Shown here piece after piece: positions 50,959 to 57,500 of a DNA stretch of 57,500 bases. Position 1 is the stretch's first letter; each line of letters begins with the position of its first letter. The stretch lies in NCBI GenBank assembly GCA_964484465.1, contig CAZAFL010000022.1:1-57500 (forward strand). Direction: 5' to 3'. A model generated the notes under the pieces. The model worked only from the letters and a program-made list of their open reading frames with translations, was not told the DNA's origin and searched no databases. The position numbers were made by a program, and so were the translations under genes. Source of the DNA: CAZAFL01 sp964484465. Its GTDB lineage: Bacteria > Bacteroidota > Ignavibacteria > UBA10030 > SZUA-254.

Positions 50959-52133
50959 AGAAGGTCTTATTCCTCAATCATGAAACTGAGCTCGGCGGAG
51001 CTGAATTGACGTTGCTCGGTTTCTTTCGCTCGTGCGACAGGGAAAACATTTCCTGCGAGTTGATTGTGCCTCAGGAAGGTCCGCTTTCCGAGGAGGTAAG
51101 GAACATCGGTGTGAACGTACACACCCTTGCTCTCGACCGGGAGTTATTGACCGTCAGGAGGAAGTCGGCTTCATTTTCTTTTTCCCGAATAGTATCGCTG
51201 AAGCGCGGAGTGATGGAGCTGCGGAAATTTATTCGAGAACGATCACCCGATGTCGTTGTCTCCAATTCGATCAAATCGCATGTGTACGGTAGTTTTACGA
51301 TGCGTGGATTGTCGATTCCATACGGGTGGAGACTGCATGACATTATTGACAGACACAACTTCAGCATGGTCCAGCAAAAGTTTCTCTTTTGGCTGGCGCG
51401 GCGGTGTCCCAAAGCGATAGCAGGAGTTTCAGAAGCCGTATGCCAACCCCTTCGTGCAGGTGGAGCAGCAGAGGAGAAAATTTCAGTTATTTACAATGGC
51501 GTAGATGTGAGAAAATTTGAAACCTCTGAAGGGAGTGGATTTCAATTTACCCCCGGTTTTACCAAAGAACATTTTATCATCACCTTACCGGGCAGGATTA
51601 TGCGGGAAAAAGGAGATGAAGTATTGATTGAATCTGCAATTCGGGTCGTCAACGACATACCACAGGCAAGATTTGTTTTCGCAGGAAAACCGTTCCATCT
51701 TGAGAATGATTACCAGACCCGGCTTGAACATCGGATAGAACATTACGGGTTAGAAAAATATTTTTCATTCATTGGATTTCAGCGCGAGATGGCGCACGTC
51801 TATGCATCGAGTGATGTTGTAGTACAGCCTTCACTGGTTCCCGATTCCCTTCCTACTGTTGTCCTTGAGGCTATGGCTTCCGGAAAGGTGGTCATAGCTT
51901 CGGATGCTGGGGGAGCTGGAGAGATCATTGACCACGGATCAGACGGCTTCATCCTTCCAGCGGGAAGTGTTGATGCCCTAGCGGATAAATTGATTGAAAT
52001 AGCTTTAAATAAGGAGAAATACGGGACAATGAGAATGAAAGCCCGGTTAAAAATATCCTCTAAATTTAGTATGCACACGTACATCGAAAAAATGCAGTCA
52101 TGGCTCCAATATCTCTCGACACTTGCATCTTAA
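50955..52133 (+). CDS. GT4-family glycosyltransferase
   Basis: 392 residues. N-terminal KKVLFLNHETELGGAELTLL is a familiar GT4 start; the donor half has LPGRIMREKGDEVLIESAIRVV, VVVQPSLVPDSLPTVVLEAMASGKVVIASDAGGAGEIIDHGSDGF. Start chosen as TTG 50955, which overlaps the previous stop (TTGA); a longer frame from 50901 would overlap that gene by 58 nt. Last gene of the glycan cluster. Confidence 0.9.
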   Translation: MKKVLFLNHETELGGAELTLLGFFRSCDRENISCELIVPQEGPLSEEVRNIGVNVHTLALDRELLTVRRKSASFSFSRIVSLKRGVMELRKFIRERSPDVVVSNSIKSHVYGSFTMRGLSIPYGWRLHDIIDRHNFSMVQQKFLFWLARRCPKAIAGVSEAVCQPLRAGGAAEEKISVIYNGVDVRKFETSEGSGFQFTPGFTKEHFIITLPGRIMREKGDEVLIESAIRVVNDIPQARFVFAGKPFHLENDYQTRLEHRIEHYGLEKYFSFIGFQREMAHVYASSDVVVQPSLVPDSLPTVVLEAMASGKVVIASDAGGAGEIIDHGSDGFILPAGSVDALADKLIEIALNKEKYGTMRMKARLKISSKFSMHTYIEKMQSWLQYLSTLAS

Positions 52134-52166
52134 GAAGAAATTGATATTTTTTTTATTATTCTTGAT

Positions 52167-52883
52167 ATGAAAAGACAGAATAAAGCCATAGTGCTCTTTT
52201 CCAGAATCCCCCAGATCAATCGGAGTAATCGCGACGAGCCGTTCGCGGCTCTTCCGTGGGACGACCTTGATACGCTCTTTACCGCAATGCTCGGAGATGT
52301 TACGGAATCGTGCTGCCTTGTCGAAGACGCTGATGTTTTTCTCTACCGGGATGGTGCGGAATTCTCCGATGACCTGCTGTCACGGTTTCGTCCACGCATC
52401 ACAATTTGCGATTTACCGTCGGGCTCATTTGCAGAGCAGGTACAACAGGCTGTTGAATCCGTCTTTCTTCAGCATTATGACAGGGTTATTGTAATTCTTG
52501 ATAATCACCCCTTGTTTTCCACAAAGTTTTTGATGAGTGTGTTTCACCAGTTGGAGTATGAAGATAATTGTATTGTTCTGGGTCCAACCGCTGAGGGGAA
52601 GTGTTTCTTTCTCGCATTGAAATCGGATATTCATATATTGTTTAATGTCGACGAAGGCGACCCGCTCAGTAATTTTAATCTTTTGATGAATCGCATGTGC
52701 AGGTCAAATGCTCTTCTCTTTCCTACGCCGACCGGTTATTCGCTCGATTCCGGGTTTAACCTGGCTCGGCTGAAAAACGACATCGAGGCCCTTGCTGCCA
52801 CGGAGGAAAAATTTCCGCACAGGACGCACGAGATGTTCAAGATGTTTGATAAAAAATATAAATCGAAAAAGTCCGCTCGATGA
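52167..52883 (+). CDS. Divergent DUF2064 (TIGR04282-like) protein
   Basis: 238 residues. The middle has DRVIVILDNHPLFSTKFLMSVFHQLEYEDNCIVLGPTAEGKCFFLALK, which lines up with the core of DUF2064 'rSAM/selenodomain-associated transferase 1' proteins (V-x-I-G-S-D-x-P-x-L then D-V-V-L-G-P-x-x-D-G-G-Y-Y). The usual SDCP and DGGY motifs are altered to LDNHP and AEGKCFF, so catalysis may be lost or changed. The stop overlaps nadD by 4 nt. Function unknown. Confidence 0.65.
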   Translation: MKRQNKAIVLFSRIPQINRSNRDEPFAALPWDDLDTLFTAMLGDVTESCCLVEDADVFLYRDGAEFSDDLLSRFRPRITICDLPSGSFAEQVQQAVESVFLQHYDRVIVILDNHPLFSTKFLMSVFHQLEYEDNCIVLGPTAEGKCFFLALKSDIHILFNVDEGDPLSNFNLLMNRMCRSNALLFPTPTGYSLDSGFNLARLKNDIEALAATEEKFPHRTHEMFKMFDKKYKSKKSAR

Positions 52884-53458
52884 AGCTTGGAATTTTTGGT
52901 GGCACGTTTAATCCTCCGCATGTCGGCCACCTGATTGTCAGTGAACATGTATGCGACCACTACCATTTCGATAAAATTATTTTTATTCCCTCAGCCAATC
53001 CTCCCCATAAAAATGACCCTTCAATGGCGTCCGCGCACGACCGCTTTGAGATGACGCAACTGGCCGTGAAGGGGAATTCCTTGTTTGAAGCTTCGAGGCT
53101 GGAAATAGAGCGAAGCGGCCTCTCATACACAGTCGATTCATTGGCTGCACTGATTTCGCTCTATCCGAGAGCCCGGTTTAGTCTTATTATCGGATACGAT
53201 AATTTTATCGAATTTGAAACATGGAAATCACCACACGAAATCATAGCAAATGCGAACTTAATTGTCATGAACCGGCCGGGTTTTTCCTCTTCTGATGCCA
53301 GGAGTGAGTTTTCGAAATCGGCTGAGTTTGTAACTGTACCACAGATTGGTATTTCCGGAAGCGATATTCGCCGGCGCGTTAAAATGGGACGTTCCATTCG
53401 ATATTTGGTTCCGAAAGCAGTTGAAGAATATATTGTCCACAAAGGGCTATATCGTTAA
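52880..53458 (+). CDS. nadD: Nicotinate-nucleotide adenylyltransferase
   Basis: 192 residues. It makes deamido-NAD from NaMN and ATP. The adenylyltransferase signature is LGIFGGTFNPPHVGHLIVSE (HxGH) and the second motif is IGISGSDIRRRVKMG (ISxxxIR). Start overlaps the previous stop (ATGA). Normal length. Confidence 0.96.
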   Translation: MKLGIFGGTFNPPHVGHLIVSEHVCDHYHFDKIIFIPSANPPHKNDPSMASAHDRFEMTQLAVKGNSLFEASRLEIERSGLSYTVDSLAALISLYPRARFSLIIGYDNFIEFETWKSPHEIIANANLIVMNRPGFSSSDARSEFSKSAEFVTVPQIGISGSDIRRRVKMGRSIRYLVPKAVEEYIVHKGLYR

Positions 53459-53463
53459 TGTAT

Positions 53464-53492
53464 TTGCAACTCAAACAAAAATTTCTTAATTC
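53464..53492 (+). promoter_or_regulatory. Weak candidate promoter of the second subtilase
   Basis: TTGCAA (53464-53469), 17-nt spacer, TAATTC (53487-53492). The -10 ends TC rather than TT, so the match is weaker. Confidence 0.35.
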
Positions 53493-53569
53493 TATTGAAG
53501 GAGAAATTTGCCGCAGGATTGTTTTTAAGGAAGGTTGGAAATGATCTTATCAGTAGAAAAGGTTACTTC

Positions 53570-56500
53570 ATGAAACAGGTTATCTACCTTGCCTTGATGG
53601 TATGGCTCGGTTTTCAAATCGCCGCATTTTCGGCGACGAAGCCGGGAATGCAGACAATTTCCGACCGACCCCTTACCCAATCAGGCGAGGTTGTCCCAGG
53701 TGTTGTCATTGTCAAATTTAAACACGGGGTCGTTATGCAGGAGGGGAAGGCAGTTGACCGTTTCAGTCCTGCAGGAAAGATCTTGTCGAAATTCAGTGTT
53801 ACTTCTGTTGTGAAAATGTTCAAAGGAGTGAAACAACCGAGTGACCTCGACTATGCATCCGGCAAAGTTGACCTTTCAAATATCTACGTTATCGGTTTTG
53901 ACCGCTCATTCGATCCAAGAAAAGTTGCACAACAGCTAAGTGTGTCCGCCGACATCGAGTATGCAGAGCCGCAATATGTAAACCGCTTGTTCGATGTCCC
54001 GAATGACCCTTTCTTTGCTACGAATCAGACAAACGCATTTACACGTATGAACGCGATGAACGGATGGACGATTGCAAAGGGTGACAGTAACGTTGTTATC
54101 GCAGACGTCGACGGTGGAACATACTGGCAGCATGAAGACATCAAAGGGAATTTATGGATCAACCCGTTGGAGGACATCAATCATAATGGACGTTTTGATC
54201 CTGGTCCTCCGCCTGCCGGCGATGAAGACGGGATCGACGAGGATGGCAACGGGTTTACCGATGATGTCATCGGTTGGAATTTCGCCAATAACAGTAATAA
54301 TCCTCAAGGCTTACCCGCCGACAGTATCAGCGGGGAGCATGGCACACAAACTGCTAGCATTTTTGGGGCGGTGACAAATAATGCAACTGGTATGGCGGGT
54401 TCGAGCTGGAATTGCCGCATTATGCCGATATGCGCGGCGTCATCATCACAAGATGGTTTTCTCGATTATCCTTATCAGGCGATAACGTATGCATACCAAA
54501 ACGGTGCAAAGGTCATCAATTGCAGCTTCGGCAGGGAAGGCGCTTTTTCCCAGGTGGAACAGGACGTTATTAACGCTGCGACGCAGGCAGGTGCGCTTAT
54601 TGTCGCTGCCGCAGGAAATGGAACAAACGACAACAGTATTCAAAAAAATAATGACATCGTACCGACATTTCCCGCAAGTTATCCGAACGTCCTTGCAGTT
54701 GGCTCGACATTCTCGACATCGGATATTAAGCCGGGGTTCTCCAACTACGGCACAAAAGTTCCCGTATATGCGCCCGGCAGCAACGTCTGGACGGCTTTTC
54801 AAACAGCGATAAATGGTTATGGAAACGGCGGGAGCGGGACTTCATTTTCTACACCGTTCGTCTCAGGTCTTGCGGGGATTGTCACGTCGTTGCATACTGG
54901 CTGGTCGCCGCTGCAGGTTGCCGCCCAAATCCGGGTGACATCGGATTCTATCGATGCCATGAATTCAATTGCTCTCCGGGGAAACCTGGGACATGGTCGT
55001 GTTAATTACTACCGTGCCTTTACCGAATCACATCCTGGAATTGACATTCTCTCCTCCTCGATTGTGACCACCAAAGGTAAATCTCTTTTTCTTGCCGGTG
55101 ACACAATTGTCGCTAGTCTCACCGTAAGAAATGTATTATTTACGGATGCGAATAATCTTACGTTTTCAGCGACGACATCCGACACCGTTTCAGTAGCAGT
55201 ACTTCAGGGAACCGCAAATGTTCCACTGCTTGCCCAGGGAAGTCAAACGGTCCTGCCGGACCTTAAATTTGTTGTATCGGGATCACTGGGTTCCTCAAAG
55301 AATGTCGCTCTCAAAATAACGTGGATTTCAAACACGAATGACCGCGATAGTTATGCCTTCAGTATTATCGTCTACCCTACGAGTCCGCTCTGGCTGCTGC
55401 AAACGAGTCCTACGCATACATCCTTAACAACAGTAAAATCTGTTAATCAGAATATCGTCTGGGCAGGCGGAGGAAACGGCAGCTCAACTGCACCTGTCGT
55501 TGTAAAGACTACTGATGGCGGAATGAACTGGTCAATTGCTACCGGCAATCTGGCGAATATTAATGTTCTCTGCATTTCCGCTACTGATGAGAACCATTGC
55601 TGGGTCGGTACCGACAGCGGGAAAATATTTGCTACGACAAATGGAGGAACTTCCTGGTCACAGCAATTGTATCCCGGAACGCAAACTCCTTTTATGGATG
55701 GCATTGCGTTTATCGATATGAATAATGGATATGCAATTGGCGACCCGGCAAACGGTAGTCAGTTCATCGTTCTCAAGACTACCAACGGCGGGCAAAGCTG
55801 GTCTCATACCTCTCTTGAGCCGACCGGCGCGAGCGGCGAGTTCGGGTACAATAATTCTGACTGTTGGACGGACATTAACCATGGCTGGTTTGGAACGAAT
55901 ATGAATAAGATATGGCGAACGACTGATGGCGGGGTATCCTGGTCATCAAGCCCGACGGGAGGCCATGCCGACACGTATGGTGTTTCGTTTAAAGATAACA
56001 GCAATGGCGTTGCGGCTCATTCGGACGGCGCAGTGTCGGTTTCAACCAACGGAGGAGCGACGTGGGCGACAACAGCGTCCATTTCAGCCTACCCGCTGAT
56101 TGGCGCGACATTTATTTCCGGCACAAATTACGCGTGGGTCTCGGATTATGTCGGTCCCTTTCGGAGTACCGACAACGGAACGAGTTGGGGAGCTCAATCG
56201 CTTTACCCGTTCAGCGGATCCATTCAAGATCTTTCGCTTCCGGATACGCTTCATGGCTGGGCGGTCACCTCGGATGGAGAAATTTTGGCGTATAATCCGC
56301 TTGTAACCTCGGTGAAAGGAGGTCCTCCCGGTGAAAACATCCCACGCCAATATTCTCTCTCTCAGAATTATCCGAACCCATTTAATCCAACGACGTCCAT
56401 AGTCTATGCATTACCAACTTCCAGCAAAGTCGTATTGAAAATTTTTGACATTGTGGGAAGAGAAGTTTTCACACTCGTCAATACCGATCAACCTGCTGGA

Positions 56501-56632
56501 ACGTATACAGTTTCGTTTGACGGTACGAATCTTGCAAGCGGCATATACTTATACCGATTGTTCGCCTCCGGATCGGTGTCCGGGTCGAAACAGCAATTTA
56601 CAGAGACGCGAAAACTCGTGCTCGTGAAATAA
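53570..56632 (+). CDS. Large secreted S8 subtilase with YCF48/BNR-like repeats and T9SS sorting domain
   Basis: 1020 residues. A signal peptide (about 1-22) is followed by a propeptide-like part (VPGVVIVKFKHG to SADIEYAEPQYV). The catalytic domain has Asp 181 (ADVDGGTYWQHED; DGG replaces DTG/DSG), His 257 (SGEHGTQTAS) and Ser 425 (GTSFSTPFVSG), with AAAGNGT. Then come beta-propeller-like repeats of the type TTDGGMNWS, TTNGGTSWS, TTNGGQSWS, TTDGGVSWS, STNGGATWA and STDNGTSWG (BNR/YCF48 style). A type A sorting domain closes it (LSQNYPNPFNPTTSIVY, DIVGREVFTLV, LASGIYLYRLFA, RKLVLVK). I chose ATG 53570 over the long lead frame starting at 53495. Confidence 0.92.
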   Translation: MKQVIYLALMVWLGFQIAAFSATKPGMQTISDRPLTQSGEVVPGVVIVKFKHGVVMQEGKAVDRFSPAGKILSKFSVTSVVKMFKGVKQPSDLDYASGKVDLSNIYVIGFDRSFDPRKVAQQLSVSADIEYAEPQYVNRLFDVPNDPFFATNQTNAFTRMNAMNGWTIAKGDSNVVIADVDGGTYWQHEDIKGNLWINPLEDINHNGRFDPGPPPAGDEDGIDEDGNGFTDDVIGWNFANNSNNPQGLPADSISGEHGTQTASIFGAVTNNATGMAGSSWNCRIMPICAASSSQDGFLDYPYQAITYAYQNGAKVINCSFGREGAFSQVEQDVINAATQAGALIVAAAGNGTNDNSIQKNNDIVPTFPASYPNVLAVGSTFSTSDIKPGFSNYGTKVPVYAPGSNVWTAFQTAINGYGNGGSGTSFSTPFVSGLAGIVTSLHTGWSPLQVAAQIRVTSDSIDAMNSIALRGNLGHGRVNYYRAFTESHPGIDILSSSIVTTKGKSLFLAGDTIVASLTVRNVLFTDANNLTFSATTSDTVSVAVLQGTANVPLLAQGSQTVLPDLKFVVSGSLGSSKNVALKITWISNTNDRDSYAFSIIVYPTSPLWLLQTSPTHTSLTTVKSVNQNIVWAGGGNGSSTAPVVVKTTDGGMNWSIATGNLANINVLCISATDENHCWVGTDSGKIFATTNGGTSWSQQLYPGTQTPFMDGIAFIDMNNGYAIGDPANGSQFIVLKTTNGGQSWSHTSLEPTGASGEFGYNNSDCWTDINHGWFGTNMNKIWRTTDGGVSWSSSPTGGHADTYGVSFKDNSNGVAAHSDGAVSVSTNGGATWATTASISAYPLIGATFISGTNYAWVSDYVGPFRSTDNGTSWGAQSLYPFSGSIQDLSLPDTLHGWAVTSDGEILAYNPLVTSVKGGPPGENIPRQYSLSQNYPNPFNPTTSIVYALPTSSKVVLKIFDIVGREVFTLVNTDQPAGTYTVSFDGTNLASGIYLYRLFASGSVSGSKQQFTETRKLVLVK

Positions 56633-56680
56633 ACTCATATACCATATTACTGATGCAACAGCCAATAACAAGGAAAAGAC

Positions 56681-57136
56681 ATGAACATTCTTGTCGTTGA
56701 TGATGAGCCATCATACAGGATGCTAGTGGACCACTTCCTGAGAGAGCAGGGATGGTCGGTGTTTACTGCGCCTGATGGTGAAGAAGGGTTGAACCAATTA
56801 CGTAAAGAGAAAATAGATTTCATTATCTCGGACGTTTACATGCCCGTGATGGACGGTATCAAATTCCATAAAGCAGTTCTTGCGTCCCGCGAGTTTGCAA
56901 AGATACCATTCCTGTTTGTCTCCGCGTATGATGATGATCATACACTCGAAGCGGTGCGAGCTTCGAAGAGTGCTGGATTTATGAAAAAATCGAAGCCGGT
57001 CGAAGAGTTCAAAGAATGGATTATTTATCTGACAACGCCTATCGAACAGAGAAGCGGGCTGCCGCCCGGTACTGAAAAAAAAGCCGATCAGGGCAACCGG
57101 ATAATTAGAAAAGAATATAGACCGACCAGGAAGTAA
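56681..57136 (+). CDS. Stand-alone response regulator receiver protein
   Basis: 151 residues, receiver domain only: ILVVDDEPSYRMLV acidic pocket, phospho-acceptor in IISDVYMPVMDGIKFH, FLFVSAYDD switch and GFMKKSKPVEEF with the conserved Lys. The C-terminal 25 residues are charged and disordered. No kinase or output domain is adjacent. Confidence 0.92.
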   Translation: MNILVVDDEPSYRMLVDHFLREQGWSVFTAPDGEEGLNQLRKEKIDFIISDVYMPVMDGIKFHKAVLASREFAKIPFLFVSAYDDDHTLEAVRASKSAGFMKKSKPVEEFKEWIIYLTTPIEQRSGLPPGTEKKADQGNRIIRKEYRPTRK

Positions 57137-57149
57137 GAGAAAAATCTTT

Positions 57150-57170
57150 TTGAATCTAAATTGGATTCAA
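57150..57170. repeat. Inverted repeat after the response regulator
   Basis: TTGAATC (57150-57156), 7-nt loop, GATTCAA (57164-57170). No T tract follows on the + strand. Confidence 0.4.
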
Positions 57171-57309
57171 TAGTATAACGCTCTGTCAGGAGCCTGCATT
57201 ACTGCCCTCTCTTTCTTTGCTGGCCTATCTATCTCACCTTAAATTAACCCTTCCTCAACTAACGTTTCACCGAATTATGAGCAATGCGGCAGTGTAAAAT
57301 ACATGGTTA

Positions 57310-57378
57310 GAATGGATTCCTCCTTACGCAGGAATGACGGGGATAGTTGTCATTCCACACTTGATGCGGAATCCATTC
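57310..57378. repeat. Composite palindromic intergenic repeat (copy 2)
   Basis: Two hairpin units face each other inside an outer palindrome GAATGGATTCC (57310-57320) and GGAATCCATTC (57368-57378). The inner part pairs GGAATGAC (57331-57338) with GTCATTCC (57349-57356). Unit A is ATTCCT-ccttacgc-AGGAAT and unit B is ATTCC-11 nt-GGAAT. The layout is that of 27351-27436. The remaining sequence from 57171 to 57309 and from 57379 to 57500 shows no gene that I can support. Confidence 0.6.
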
Positions 57379-57500
57379 CCAGACTTTTCTATTTCAAAGG
57401 CACACCAAATAATTCTGTATAGTACCCTCCAATTCGACTGTCTCATTATTGATACTTTGGTTGAAGTTTATTACTTTTAGGTACTTTACCTGCCGGTAGA

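Noticed and set aside
52123..52150. TTGCAT-16-TATTTT before the DUF2064-like gene
   Set aside because: Spacer is 16 rather than 17 and lies in a T-rich run where such matches arise easily.
1..57500. CRISPR arrays, insertion sequences, prophage and rRNA genes
   Set aside because: I looked for regularly spaced direct repeats, transposases, phage structural genes and conserved rRNA segments and saw none.

Overview
This 57.5 kb window looks like a chromosomal piece of a bacterium from the Bacteroidota/Chlorobiota/Ignavibacteriota side of the FCB group, most plausibly an Ignavibacteria-like lineage. The main clues are two secreted subtilases that end in the type IX secretion sorting domain (core QNYPNPFNP), a bacillithiol synthase (BshA), a folP-cdaA gene pair and a SUF operon with a SufU-type scaffold. 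I could not run a phylogeny, so this placement is inference. Nearly all genes are intact and mostly on the + strand. I see no insertion sequence, prophage, CRISPR array or rRNA gene.

Layout. 1-5.5 kb: the 3' part of a GspE/PilB secretion or pilus ATPase, a DUF2007 protein, an APC amino-acid permease, a small membrane protein (minus strand) and an ECF sigma/anti-sigma pair. 5.5-8.7 kb (minus strand): an operon bshA - mgtC-like - M28 peptidase. 9.0-18.3 kb: a small zinc-ribbon gene, then a compact SUF iron-sulfur operon (Rrf2 regulator, IscS-type desulfurase, an unknown 101-residue protein, sufB, sufC, sufD, sufS, sufU, sufT-like, sufA-like) followed by a superoxide dismutase and a strong intrinsic terminator. 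18.3-31.8 kb: housekeeping genes (MFS transporter, folP, cdaA, pcm, miaA, tRNA-Pro, a response regulator, der, a CoA-disulfide-reductase-like flavoprotein, upp, rel, HU, ruvX, an AlbA_2 protein, a TrmH-family methyltransferase). 32-34.9 kb: a Kazal-like secreted mini-protein, a T9SS-exported subtilase and a cupin. 35-44 kb: cmk, ispH, rpsA, mtaB, a DUF5683-like protein, truA, an M48 protease and a CNNM/CorC-type membrane protein. 44-52 kb: a surface-glycan cluster (flippase, five glycosyltransferases, one methyltransferase with a zinc-ribbon tail). 52-57 kb: a divergent DUF2064-like protein, nadD, a second large T9SS subtilase and a response regulator. The window ends in a palindromic intergenic repeat.

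Themes. Iron-sulfur assembly, superoxide dismutase, bacillithiol synthesis and a possible low-molecular-weight disulfide reductase together suggest a cell that handles oxygen or redox stress. (p)ppGpp (rel) and c-di-AMP (cdaA) signalling are both present. The most useful pattern found by eye is a promoter architecture, TTGNNN - exactly 17 nt - TANNTT, in front of many first genes of transcription units. Other leads are a terminator-shaped hairpin between the suf promoter and its first gene, a superoxide dismutase with two in-frame starts that each have a ribosome-binding site (one with a Tat-like signal), a Kazal-like/subtilase gene pair, and a composite palindromic repeat present twice.
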